DNA from: Variovorax paradoxus
GTDB lineage: Bacteria; Pseudomonadota; Gammaproteobacteria; Burkholderiales; Burkholderiaceae_C
DNA length: 64,000 nt
Direction of reading: 5' to 3'
Assembly: GCF_030811855.1 (NCBI RefSeq)
Contig: NZ_JAUSRN010000011.1
Coordinates: 1 to 64,000 of the forward strand
A model generated the notes under the pieces. That model saw nothing but the letters and a program-made list of their open reading frames with translations, did no database searches and was not told the origin of the DNA. Positions within the stretch are counted from its first letter, which is position 1, and each line of letters opens with the position of its first letter. The position numbers and the translations under genes are program-made. Of this stretch, positions 24,962 through 33,854 are shown piece after piece.

Positions 24962-25006
24962 GGTGGCGCCGAGCCCTCACCCTAGCCCTCTCCCAGAGGG
25001 AGAGGG
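24899..25006. repeat. Inverted pair of CCCTCTCCC hairpin repeats between alpha-2-macroglobulin gene and pbpC
   Basis: Two hairpins with identical 9-bp stems CCCTCTCCC/GGGAGAGGG: 24899-24919 (loop TCC) and 24986-25006 (loop AGA). Their flanks, GGTTGGGGTGAGGGC and its counterpart GCCCTCACCCTAGCC, show the two are inverted copies of one element about 40 bp apart. The pbpC ATG lies between them. This is the kind of dispersed extragenic repeat that yields PLPSPQPSP when translated. Confidence 0.8.
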
Positions 25007-25043
25007 GACAAGAGAAGAGGGAGCAGGGCGGGGAATGCCATGG

Positions 25044-28000
25044 TCAATTGGCCACCACCTGGAAGCGCGCCCCGGCCGAGCGCGAGTACACGCGCCGGTC
25101 GTACATCGCTTCGCCATACGCGGCCGGCACCACAAAGTCGCCCACGTTGGTGGCACGCGCCTTGTAGGTCACTTCGAGCAAGTCCTTGCCGACGCCGCCG
25201 TAGAACACCACCCGGTCTTCGCGAATGTCGGCGTACTGCACCTTCCACGAGCCGCTGCCGCCCAGGCGCTTCTTCCAGATCGGCGCGTCGGCGTTGGCTT
25301 CCTCGTCGTCGCCCACGGCCTGCAGCACCGGCTCCAGCCCGCCGGGCAGCACGTCGACCAGCGCCACGTCGTTCAGCTGCGCGCGCTCCAGGCTGCGCAC
25401 GCGCACCCGCACCGTGACGTCTTCGCCGAGCTTGGCCTTGGTGACCGGGTTGCCCTTGGCATCGAGCACTTCATGGAAGATCTCGAGGCCCTGGTTCACC
25501 GGCGTGGCCGGCACGTTGCGTTCAAAACCCTGTTCGGCCCAGCTGTAGTAGAGGTTGAAGTCGCTGTCGTTCGACAGTTTGAGCTTCGCGGTACCCATGG
25601 GCACCGCCGCGCGGGTGATCGGGTTCACCGCGCCCAGCGCGAGCGCCGCGGCCTGGCCTTGCGCGTTGACGGTCTGCGCCGTGAGCTTGCCCTCGGCGTT
25701 CTGCGCCACCGCTTCGAAATAGGCATCGACGGCAAGCAGCATCGAGGCCGACGACAGGCTGTTGTACCAGCCGTCGCGCACCATCGCGCCCATGCCCTCC
25801 CACACCGCAGGCTTGAGCGTCTTGAGGCGGCTCGGGAAGTGCCGCGCCACCAGGTGCAGCGTCATGCTGTCGTGCACCAGCGGATCGTAGTAGGCGCCCC
25901 AGACATTGCGGCGCGTGTTCTTCTCGGTGCGCGCGAGCAGGTCGGACCACACGGGGTTGAGCAGTTCGTTGGCGACTTGCTCCTGCTTCACGAGCTGGTA
26001 GCTCGCGGCGAGGTATACGGCGCCGAGGTCATCGCTCCAGCCTTGGGCCTGCCGCGTCTGCTGGGTGCGCCAGGCTTCGCGCAGGTTGGCCAGTGCGGCT
26101 GGAGCGATGATGCCCTGTCGCGTCAGCAGGTAGGCCGCCTGCGTGCGCTGGCGCCATCCGTCGAGCGAGGCATCACCGCTTCCGAGCCAGCCCTGCAGGT
26201 AGGTGTTGGCCTTCTGCAGCAGGTCTTGCGGCACGGGCAGCTTGTGGTCCTTGGCTTCGACCAGCAGATGCACCGCGTAGAGCGTGGCGAAGGCATCGGT
26301 GCCTGCGCCGGGCCACAGCGAGAAGCCGCCATCGGCCGTCTGCCGTGCACGCAGCTGCACGAGGTAGCGTTCGAAGGTCTTGCGGGCCTCGGGCATCGGG
26401 CCCTGCTCGGCGGTGCGGCCGCGTGCCATCTCCTTCACCAGTTCGGGCCGGCCGGACAGCAGCACGGCCGGGAAGGTCTGGCTCGTGATCTGCTCGGTGC
26501 AGCCGTGCGGATAGGCTTCCAGGTACTGCATGAGGCCGGTCGCAAAGGCCCAAGGCGCGGCCGACACGGCTACGTCGCTCTTGCGGAAGTTCGGGTAAAG
26601 GTCGGCCTTGCTGCTCAACTCGCCCGCGCGCTGGAAGCTGCCGGCCTGCACCAGCGTGACGAACGGCGATGCGGGCCGCACACTCACCTCGGTCGACAGG
26701 CGCGCGCTGAAGGTCTTGTGCGTCGATGTGAACACCAGCGCGGAAGACCCCAGCACCGCCTGCTCGCCCGGCTTGGCGCGCACGTTGAACTTGGTGCTGG
26801 CCTCACCGCGCTCGTTGACCTTGAGCGTCTGCGTGGCGTCGCCCACCACCTCGAGCCCGCCCGATGTGGTGAGCGTGAGCGCGATGGGCGCCTCCTTGCC
26901 CGAACCGACGATGTTGTTGGCGAGGCCCACGCCCACTTCGACCGTGTCGCCGGGCGCCATGGCGAGCGGTGCGTTAGGCAGGATCACCATGTCGCCGCGC
27001 ACCACGGTGCGTGTGCTCTTGGCGGCAGTGGTCTCGTCGTTCACCGCCACGGCCATCACGCGCAGGCTGCCGTTGAAGCTTTCGGGCACGGTGTAGCTGA
27101 ATTCGCGGCTGCCGTTCACGTCGACCAGCCCCGACCAATACGCCACCGGCTTGTCGCGCTTGCGCTTGAACGGGTTCAGGTGCTTGCCGAGTTCGCCTTC
27201 GCCGTCACCGCCGGGTGCTGCGCCCTGCATGAGCTTCTTGAACTCGGGCAGGATCAGGTCAAGCGTCTGCAGCGTGCCGACCTCGAGCGCGCGCTTCTGG
27301 AAGAAGTGCTTGAGCGGATCGGGCGTCTTGTAGCGCGCCACCTGCAGAATGCCTTCGTCCACCGCGAACAGCACGGCACGCGTGGGCTTGTCGCTGGTGA
27401 GTTTCATCTTCACGGTCTGGCCGGGCTTGACGAGTTCGCTGCTGGTGAGCTGCAGGTTGGCGGTGCGCTTGGCCAAGCTGGTGGCAAAGGGCACGACGCC
27501 GTACGACAGCGGGCTCATGTAGACCTCGTCGGAGGCCGGATCGCGCACGAAATGCACGTTGATGTAGCCGGTGCCTTCGAACTCCTTGGGCAGCGTGATC
27601 TTCTGCACCGAAGCGGTCTTGTCGGTCTTGAACCACGCGTGGGCGTAGACCTTGTCGCGCTCGATGGTGATGAGGCCCGCGCCCACGTAGGGCGCGCGGA
27701 TGCTGATCTCGATCTCCTGGCCCGGCTCGTAGTCCTTGCGGTCGAGCGTGAGTTGCAGTTCTGCATTGCGGTCGAGCGAGCGTGAGACGTTGGCGTTGCC
27801 CGCCACGCTGTACTCCACGCGGTTGAGTTCCAGGCCGCCGGCGTTGCGCACCACGTAGGCGAAATTGCCGGGCGTGGAAGTGTTCAGCACAACGGTGTTG
27901 CCGGCCGGGGCGATGGCCAGCGGCTTCTCGTCGAGCACGATTTCCTTCCTGCGCGACTCGTAGCGGTAGAGGCCGCTGTCCTGCTTGACGAGCACCGACA

Positions 28001-31000
28001 GCACCTTGCGCTCGACACGCTCGATCTTCAGGTCGGCCACGGCGGTCTTCTTCGCCTGCGGATCGATCGCGATCACGGTGGCATTGCGCGCGGCGCCCTT
28101 GCTCACGTAGCTGGTGTCGCCGTCGACCTTCACGCCCACGAGGTAGGGCATGTCGCTCACCAGCGTCTGAGCCTCGGCCGAAACGCTGCGCCCGCCCTCG
28201 GGCTCGAAAGCCTTGGCGAGCACGTGCACCTGGTAGGTGGCGGCATCGAAGCGCGAGAGGCGCAGGTCGAACTCGGCCTTGCCCTCGGTGCTGGTCTGCA
28301 CGCTGCCCAGGTCGTCGACCTGCTTCTCGGTGGCGCGCTGCGGATCGAAGAAGGCGTAGTCGGCGAACGCGCGGAACACCGGGAAGGCTGGGCTCAGCGT
28401 GAGCGTGCCCTCCACCTTGCGATCGGGCGCGGGCGTGCCGAAGAGGTTCTGCACATCGATCAGCGCCTTCAGGTCCTTGGGCTTGACCCAGCCCTCGGCG
28501 AGTTCGCTGCTGAGCTTGGCGACGACCTTGGTGCGGTCGGGCAGGAACTCCTGCACCTTCACCGTGGTGCTGCCGATGAGCAGGCCCTCCACTTCGGGGT
28601 TGCCGGGCGATGATTCGCGCGGCAGGTAGAGGTTGACTGTGTAGTTGCCGGTAGGCGAGGTGTCCTGCGTGGCGTGGGCGATTTCCGCCGCGCCGCCGGG
28701 ACCGAGCTTGAGCTTTTCGCGGCGCACGCTGAGGCCGCGCGCGTCGATGATCTCGGCTTCGAGCGGCAGGTCGCGCAGCGACGTGCCCCAGTTGCCGGCC
28801 TTGACCATCATGGCGATGTGCATGGTGTCGCCCGGGCGGTAGATGCCGCGGTCGCTGAACACATAGGCCGTCATCTGGTTGGGCACGCCGGCGGCACGCA
28901 GGCCGCCCACGTCGAAGCGCGAGATGTCGAGCGTGCGGTCGCTGCGGTTGAAGGGCAGGAAGCTCAGGTCGCCGTCCTTGCGCACCACCAGCACCACGGG
29001 TGCCTTCTCGCGCTGGTAGCCGGCCAGGTTGGGCAGCTTGGCGGCGCCGGTGGCGCCGGTCGCCTGCGACGCGATGATCATGCCGTTGCGGCCCCACACC
29101 TCGACCAGCGCACTGCCCACGGGCTGGCCGTTGGCGATGCTCTGCACGAAAATGTCGCGCGTGCCGTCGAGCGACTTCTTGACGACGATGCCCAGGTCGG
29201 TGACGAGCACCAGGCGCTGGTCAATCTTGTCTTCGGGGTTGCCGCTTTCGGGGTCGCCCTCGCCTTCGGACGATTGCTCCTGTTGTTCATCTTCCGGCTG
29301 GGCCTGCGCCGCATCGCCTTCGGCCTTCTTCTTGGCCTTGGGGTCGTAGCCCTGCACCTTGAGCAGGAACACGCCGCGGCGGTCCGCCACGTCGCTGCGC
29401 AGGTACTCGGCGAAGTCGACGGTTTCGTAGTGCGCCTTGCCGGCGGGAATGCTGAGCGGAATCTCCTTCTGGAAGCGGTCGACGAGGTTGTCCGACTGCA
29501 GGCCGCCGTAGAACTGCGGATGCGCGAAGTCGCCATTGGTCTGGGTGACCAGGTGCTGCAGCTGCTGCGGCAGCAGGCGGCCGATTTCCAGGCGGATGCC
29601 CGGCAGGTCGCGCACCAGGATCGGCAGCTTGCGCTCGCCCGACAACGCGAGCAGCGAGCCCTGACTCATGATGGTGAGCTCGGGCGCGAAGGTCTTGAGC
29701 AGTTGCACCTCTTGCCGCGCGGCGCCGAGCTGGTAGCCGCCCGGCGTCTTGAGGCCCTTGGCTACGCGCACCAGCAGGTAGCGGCCGCCTTCGGCCTGTG
29801 GCATGCGGAAGCTGACCATCTCGGTCACTTCTCGCTCGCTCGCGATGGGCTGCAGCGTGAGCTTCTTCGCGCGGCGCAGCACGGCGTCGGTGATCTTCGA
29901 GGGCTCGGCGGACCAGTCGAACTTCTCGTCTGGATCGCCCTTGGCTTCTTCCGTGGCGGGCAGCAGCCAGGCCTGCACCACGCGCGCCATCTCGCGCTCG
30001 TGCACCGGCATCGAGGCGGTGATGTGCATCACATGCTCGGGCTCGCCGCTCTCGCCGGTGACGATGGTGGGCTCGACGCTTGCAATGTCGAGGCTGAAGA
30101 GTCCGGGGATGTCGACGGCGCGCGAGACGTCGTTGCGCTGGCCGGGGCCGCCCTTCTGTGCGACCGCGCCGGCCGCAAGGTTGAGCACCACGGGACGCGT
30201 CTTCTCGGGGATGGGCAGCGGCTCGGACTGCAGGGTGGCAGCGAGGCGCAGCTTGTCGTAGCTGACCGTGAACTTCTCGCCCGTGCATTTGCCCACGCCG
30301 AAGAACGAGGTGCCGCAGGCCTGGTCATAGGTGAGCACCAGTCGCTTCTCGAACTCGGCCGTGTTCACGGGATGCGAGAAACTCACGCGGAAGAGGGCGC
30401 GGCGCACGTTGGCCTGCACCGGGTCCTGATAGAACTCGGCACCCGCGATGCGCGCGCTGAACTCGGGCGAGGCGAACTCATACTTGCGCAGCGCCATCTC
30501 GATGTGCGGCGCCAGCGCGCTGTTCGCAAGCTGCACCTTGTACGGTTGGCCCACCGGCCAGTCCTGCGCGGGCAGGAACTCCAGCTTCTTCTGGCTGCTC
30601 CACGTCCAGCGCCCGGCAATGGCGGGTTCGATGGTGATGCCGGTGGCCTCTTGGCCGATGCGCGCAATCGGCGCGACCGAGGCCGAGAAGTTGATGACGA
30701 GCGGGTTCGGTCCCTTGTCGTTCTCGATCTGCGTGCGCGGTGGCGGCACGATCTGCGCGGTGGCGACCACGGGTTCGACGCGGTCGGGCGTGAGGCCGTG
30801 CCACCACTTAAGAATGTGCGGGCTCGCCATCCAGCCGGCCAGCACGAGCAATGCAAGCACCACCAGCCAGGCCAGCCGTTGCTGCAGCCACTGCAGTCCG
30901 AAGAGAAGAAACGCACCCACGATGCGCAGCCAGCCCGGGGGTCGCCAGGAACCGATGAGCCCGCGCGCGAGCGGACGCAAAAAGCCGAGCGCACGGCCCA

Positions 31001-31058
31001 GCCCGGTGCAGAGCACGTCGCTGAGCGACGCGAGTTTTCGATTCGCAACCTGAAGCAT
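25044..31058 (-). CDS. Bacterial alpha-2-macroglobulin family protein
   Basis: A 2004-residue envelope protein, longer than E. coli YfhM (about 1650). It has one N-terminal membrane anchor (about 62-78) instead of a lipobox, then MG-type beta domains, an Asp/Glu/Gln-rich linker (DEQQEQSSEGEGDPESGN) in the first third, the bait-region half, and a thioester motif CTEQ at about 1520-1523 within AYPHGCTEQITSQ. These proteins are proposed to trap foreign proteases entering the periplasm and work with PBP1C, which repairs peptidoglycan. The intact CxEQ makes it the YfhM-like trapping type rather than YfaS. GGGGGAG precedes the ATG. pbpC follows 82 bp downstream. Confidence 0.94.
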   Translation of the reverse strand: MLQVANRKLASLSDVLCTGLGRALGFLRPLARGLIGSWRPPGWLRIVGAFLLFGLQWLQQRLAWLVVLALLVLAGWMASPHILKWWHGLTPDRVEPVVATAQIVPPPRTQIENDKGPNPLVINFSASVAPIARIGQEATGITIEPAIAGRWTWSSQKKLEFLPAQDWPVGQPYKVQLANSALAPHIEMALRKYEFASPEFSARIAGAEFYQDPVQANVRRALFRVSFSHPVNTAEFEKRLVLTYDQACGTSFFGVGKCTGEKFTVSYDKLRLAATLQSEPLPIPEKTRPVVLNLAAGAVAQKGGPGQRNDVSRAVDIPGLFSLDIASVEPTIVTGESGEPEHVMHITASMPVHEREMARVVQAWLLPATEEAKGDPDEKFDWSAEPSKITDAVLRRAKKLTLQPIASEREVTEMVSFRMPQAEGGRYLLVRVAKGLKTPGGYQLGAARQEVQLLKTFAPELTIMSQGSLLALSGERKLPILVRDLPGIRLEIGRLLPQQLQHLVTQTNGDFAHPQFYGGLQSDNLVDRFQKEIPLSIPAGKAHYETVDFAEYLRSDVADRRGVFLLKVQGYDPKAKKKAEGDAAQAQPEDEQQEQSSEGEGDPESGNPEDKIDQRLVLVTDLGIVVKKSLDGTRDIFVQSIANGQPVGSALVEVWGRNGMIIASQATGATGAAKLPNLAGYQREKAPVVLVVRKDGDLSFLPFNRSDRTLDISRFDVGGLRAAGVPNQMTAYVFSDRGIYRPGDTMHIAMMVKAGNWGTSLRDLPLEAEIIDARGLSVRREKLKLGPGGAAEIAHATQDTSPTGNYTVNLYLPRESSPGNPEVEGLLIGSTTVKVQEFLPDRTKVVAKLSSELAEGWVKPKDLKALIDVQNLFGTPAPDRKVEGTLTLSPAFPVFRAFADYAFFDPQRATEKQVDDLGSVQTSTEGKAEFDLRLSRFDAATYQVHVLAKAFEPEGGRSVSAEAQTLVSDMPYLVGVKVDGDTSYVSKGAARNATVIAIDPQAKKTAVADLKIERVERKVLSVLVKQDSGLYRYESRRKEIVLDEKPLAIAPAGNTVVLNTSTPGNFAYVVRNAGGLELNRVEYSVAGNANVSRSLDRNAELQLTLDRKDYEPGQEIEISIRAPYVGAGLITIERDKVYAHAWFKTDKTASVQKITLPKEFEGTGYINVHFVRDPASDEVYMSPLSYGVVPFATSLAKRTANLQLTSSELVKPGQTVKMKLTSDKPTRAVLFAVDEGILQVARYKTPDPLKHFFQKRALEVGTLQTLDLILPEFKKLMQGAAPGGDGEGELGKHLNPFKRKRDKPVAYWSGLVDVNGSREFSYTVPESFNGSLRVMAVAVNDETTAAKSTRTVVRGDMVILPNAPLAMAPGDTVEVGVGLANNIVGSGKEAPIALTLTTSGGLEVVGDATQTLKVNERGEASTKFNVRAKPGEQAVLGSSALVFTSTHKTFSARLSTEVSVRPASPFVTLVQAGSFQRAGELSSKADLYPNFRKSDVAVSAAPWAFATGLMQYLEAYPHGCTEQITSQTFPAVLLSGRPELVKEMARGRTAEQGPMPEARKTFERYLVQLRARQTADGGFSLWPGAGTDAFATLYAVHLLVEAKDHKLPVPQDLLQKANTYLQGWLGSGDASLDGWRQRTQAAYLLTRQGIIAPAALANLREAWRTQQTRQAQGWSDDLGAVYLAASYQLVKQEQVANELLNPVWSDLLARTEKNTRRNVWGAYYDPLVHDSMTLHLVARHFPSRLKTLKPAVWEGMGAMVRDGWYNSLSSASMLLAVDAYFEAVAQNAEGKLTAQTVNAQGQAAALALGAVNPITRAAVPMGTAKLKLSNDSDFNLYYSWAEQGFERNVPATPVNQGLEIFHEVLDAKGNPVTKAKLGEDVTVRVRVRSLERAQLNDVALVDVLPGGLEPVLQAVGDDEEANADAPIWKKRLGGSGSWKVQYADIREDRVVFYGGVGKDLLEVTYKARATNVGDFVVPAAYGEAMYDRRVYSRSAGARFQVVAN

Positions 31059-31210
31059 GGAAGCTCCCCCGATGTTTTTGTTGGTGCCTGGCAGTCTGCC
31101 GGCGATCTGTGAAGAGACGGCGCTGTGTGTGAAGTCTGCGTGAAAACTGCACAGGCCCGCGCCGGGGCCACTTCAGTGATGGATGGTGCGTTGTGCGTTG
31201 GGTTGCTCTT

Positions 31211-31348
31211 GTTCAGGGCGTGTGCACAGGCCACCGGGTACTCCCCTCCGCGAATGTCCCCCGGCTTCGCCTCCTCCTTTATTTCGCTGCGGGGAGCACC
31301 CGGCGCCCTGCGCACGCTGGGCGCTGTCGTTGTTCCGCTCGATCAACC
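31211..31348 (+). repeat. Dispersed hairpin repeat, copy C
   Basis: Third copy of the element at 563-820, nearly identical to copy B over 138 bp, from GTTCAGGGCG to GATCAACC. The stem is CCGGGTACTCCCC (31234-31246) with GGGGAGCACCCGG (31291-31303), one A-C mismatch. It fills most of the 328-bp gap between the alpha-2-macroglobulin start and the DUF2269 stop; nothing else is evident there apart from the probable promoter region of the former at 31060-31200. Confidence 0.8.
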
Positions 31349-31386
31349 ACCGCGCCGAACAACCTGCTTCAAACAAAGTTCTCATC

Positions 31387-31863
31387 TCAGAATGAAAGTT
31401 GCGGCTTGTTCACCATCAGCCAGAACACGACGACCATGGCGACGAAAGCCGGGTATCCCAGCAGTTCCCAATAGCGTTGATAGCGGGCATACCGCGGCGG
31501 CAGCGGCACGGCATCGCGGTGCGCCTGCCCGGCCATCGCCGCCATGCGGATCTGCAGCCACACCACCGGCAGCCAGCAGACACCCGCAAACGCAAACAAG
31601 AGCAGTGACACGGCAAGCCACGGCGTAGACAGCGGCCAGCCCGCCATGTGAGCCAGCGCGAGGCCGGTGGCAGGCTGCAGGATGACCGTGGGCGTGGTGA
31701 ACCACCAATCGGCCCGCACCACCAGGCGGCTCACCACTGCTTGCGCCGGCACGCTGGCGCTGCGGTTGGCAAAGAACATGTAGAACGCCGATCCCAGCCC
31801 CGTGCCGACCATCAAGACGCTGGAGATGATGTGTAGCCACTTGAGGACGAGGTAGGTGTTCAT
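31387..31863 (-). CDS. DUF2269 family membrane protein
   Basis: A 158-residue integral membrane protein with four hydrophobic segments. It starts NTYLVLKWLHIISSVLMVGTG, carries RADWWFTTPTVILQPATGLA in the middle, and ends in FWLMVNKPQLSF. The pattern His...Trp...Gln-Pro-x-Thr-Gly is that of DUF2269, whose function is unknown. It is the last gene of the nine-gene minus-strand operon and overlaps the DoxX-like gene by ATGA. Confidence 0.8.
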   Translation of the reverse strand: MNTYLVLKWLHIISSVLMVGTGLGSAFYMFFANRSASVPAQAVVSRLVVRADWWFTTPTVILQPATGLALAHMAGWPLSTPWLAVSLLLFAFAGVCWLPVVWLQIRMAAMAGQAHRDAVPLPPRYARYQRYWELLGYPAFVAMVVVFWLMVNKPQLSF

Positions 31864-32237
31864 GGTGTCGTGCGCCGCCACAAGTGCCAGAGGAGGGCGG
31901 CAATCGGCAGGTTCTTCAGCAGCGGGCCCAGCGGATGCAGCCACAGGGCGGGCTGGAGGAAGGTCGCCACCGCGGTCATGACCAGCAGCAGGCCGAAGGC
32001 CGCAAGGTAACTGGCGCGCCCGGGCCGCAACCACAGCACAAGGCCGACGGCAAGATCCACCGCTGCGCCGCCGACGATCAGCAGTTGAACCAGCCAGGGC
32101 GGCGATGCGATGCCGGCCTCGGCCAGCACCTGTCGGCTCTGTCCGTTCAGTTCCACGATGCTGGCGGCGGCCGTGAACAGCCACACCGCGATGAGGCTGA
32201 AGCGCAGCAGGCGATCATCTTCACATGCAGTCGTCAT
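31860..32237 (-). CDS. DoxX-like family membrane protein
   Basis: A 125-residue protein with four membrane segments (LLRFSLIAVWLFTAAASI; LVQLLIVGGAAVDLAVGLVL; YLAAFGLLLVMTAVATF; and a last one near NLPIAALLWHLW). It resembles the DoxX-like group that is found with NAD(P)-dependent saccharopine-dehydrogenase-like proteins. It overlaps the genes on both sides by ATGA, so its expression is coupled to SRPBCC and DUF2269. Probable membrane redox or scaffold subunit; reaction unknown. Confidence 0.75.
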   Translation of the reverse strand: MTTACEDDRLLRFSLIAVWLFTAAASIVELNGQSRQVLAEAGIASPPWLVQLLIVGGAAVDLAVGLVLWLRPGRASYLAAFGLLLVMTAVATFLQPALWLHPLGPLLKNLPIAALLWHLWRRTTP

Positions 32238-32740
32238 GCCGCGTCCCTCCCGTGCTGCAGTCGTTGCCACTCGACGACCTCGGTCGCATGCGCTGCCAGA
32301 AAGTCGCGCATGCGGCCGAAACGCCGCTGCGTCTGTCGCGCGAAGACCCACGCCACCACCGGCTCCAGCAGCCAGCGCAACGCCTTCGGCCCCGCCTCTA
32401 TGGTGTAGACGTAGATCAGCACCGACCGGCCCGGTTGAGTGTCGCGGTGACGCATCGACGCGGCCCAACGGCTGAAGGGGAAGGAGCGGCCGATCATCGA
32501 AGCCGCCGCCACACGCGGCCGGTCGAAAGTGACGAATCGCGTGCGCATCGACAGGCCGCGCAGCCATCCGCCGCCGGTGTTCTCGGTTTCCGCGCCGACG
32601 AAAGGACAGGGTGCGCCGCCCACGACGCGGGCGTTGCCGACCAGCGAATCCCAGCGCGCACGCCAGACGTGATAGTGGAAGGCGTCGAAGACCACGTCAG
32701 CCGGCGCCGGCATGTCGAATTCAAGGCGCTGGTGTGCCAT
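32234..32740 (-). CDS. SRPBCC family protein
   Basis: A 168-residue START/Bet v 1-like protein: LEFDMPAPADVVFDAFHYHVW begins the fold, with a helix RRFGRMRDFLAAHATEVV at the C-terminus. Such domains bind lipophilic small molecules in a hydrophobic cavity. The start lies inside the end of the saccharopine-dehydrogenase-like gene (20-bp overlap), and its end overlaps the DoxX-like gene by ATGA. It probably binds the substrate or product of the neighbouring redox enzymes; this is inferred from context only. Confidence 0.8.
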   Translation of the reverse strand: MAHQRLEFDMPAPADVVFDAFHYHVWRARWDSLVGNARVVGGAPCPFVGAETENTGGGWLRGLSMRTRFVTFDRPRVAAASMIGRSFPFSRWAASMRHRDTQPGRSVLIYVYTIEAGPKALRWLLEPVVAWVFARQTQRRFGRMRDFLAAHATEVVEWQRLQHGRDAA

Positions 32741-33854
32741 GGCCCCTCGCGCCTTCGTCGATCACATCGGTCACCATGCCCCAGCGCGCGAACTCGGGCT
32801 CGAACTCCGGGAGCGTGAGCAGGCCGGCGCAGGCGTGCGCGCCGATGGGCAACGCATCGCCTCGTGCGAGCCGCCGGGCCAGCAGGATGGCGGCCATGCA
32901 GGGAATCTCGGGGCCATGGTTGCCGTCGGCAGCGATGTGCCAGGCGCGGCGCGCAGCGGCGCCACGCGCATCCATGCCTTCGACGCGCACCACCATGCCG
33001 CCCAGCGCCGTGCCGAGCGCATCGAGCACACCGCCTGCGGAATGCAGCAGCGGCGCAAGTTTTTGCGGCGCACGCAGCAAGCCCACGCGGCGCATGAACG
33101 CCATGAAGGCGAAGGCATGCTGCGCAAGACTCACTTCGAGCGCCGCGCGGAACATGACCGACTGGACGCCGGCATAGCGCGCCGGAAAAAGTTCGAGATC
33201 GGGGATGTCGCACAAGGCGCCGCGGCGCGGCTTCATGCGCGCGAACCGCACGGTCGTCGGGTGGGCCCAGCCGGGCCGGCCGGTCCATTCGCCGCGGTGC
33301 CAGACCTGGACCGGCTCTCCGCAGTAGGCGAGCACGCCGGCGAGCGTGGCCTCGCCGCGCGGCGCGCCTTGGGCCGGCGCAATGCAGGTGTCGATGCTCC
33401 AGATGCTGCGCCATCCTTCGGTGAGATCGTCCACCACGGCTGAAGAGAGCGCTGGCACGGTACTGGCCCCAGCAATGGCAGTGCGGCCTGCGCTGCGAAA
33501 GGCTGCGTCAAGTGCGGCGGGAAAGTCGCAAACGAAGCGCCGCCCATCGGCCAGGTCGATGTAGTGCGCGCCGGATGCTGCCACGGCGTGCGGGACGCGG
33601 TAGTCTTGATTCTGGAACGGGCCCGCGGTGTGGATGACGAGACCGGCGCCCAGGCTGCGCAGGCATTCGACAAGGTCGCCGGCCTGGACATCGATGCGCA
33701 CGCCACGCGACGAACCGCCGAGAGACTGCGCCAGACTGCTGGCGCGCCGGAGGTCTCGGCCGCCGATCATCAGTTCGATATCTTCATCGGTTGCCAGTGC
33801 GCGGCAGATGCGCGCGCCGAAGTTGCCGTAGCCACCGAGCACCAGGATTTTCAT
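32721..33854 (-). CDS. Saccharopine dehydrogenase-like NAD(P)-binding protein
   Basis: A 377-residue oxidoreductase with a Rossmann fold at the start (ILVLGGYGNFGARICRAL), then GLVIHTAGPFQNQDYRVPHA and GAHYIDLADGRRF, the marks of the saccharopine dehydrogenase/SDH-like NADP-binding family. Despite the name, members often act on lipids or remain uncharacterised. It overlaps the flavoprotein upstream by ATGA and the SRPBCC gene downstream. The gene set suggests stepwise oxidation or reduction of a membrane-associated amine, lipid or other small molecule. Confidence 0.88.
   Translation of the reverse strand: MKILVLGGYGNFGARICRALATDEDIELMIGGRDLRRASSLAQSLGGSSRGVRIDVQAGDLVECLRSLGAGLVIHTAGPFQNQDYRVPHAVAASGAHYIDLADGRRFVCDFPAALDAAFRSAGRTAIAGASTVPALSSAVVDDLTEGWRSIWSIDTCIAPAQGAPRGEATLAGVLAYCGEPVQVWHRGEWTGRPGWAHPTTVRFARMKPRRGALCDIPDLELFPARYAGVQSVMFRAALEVSLAQHAFAFMAFMRRVGLLRAPQKLAPLLHSAGGVLDALGTALGGMVVRVEGMDARGAAARRAWHIAADGNHGPEIPCMAAILLARRLARGDALPIGAHACAGLLTLPEFEPEFARWGMVTDVIDEGARGHGTPAP

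Noticed and set aside
28674..31112. An 812-codon open frame antisense to the alpha-2-macroglobulin gene
   Set aside because: Composition is that of reversed GC-rich codons, with no motifs; the minus-strand gene is certain.
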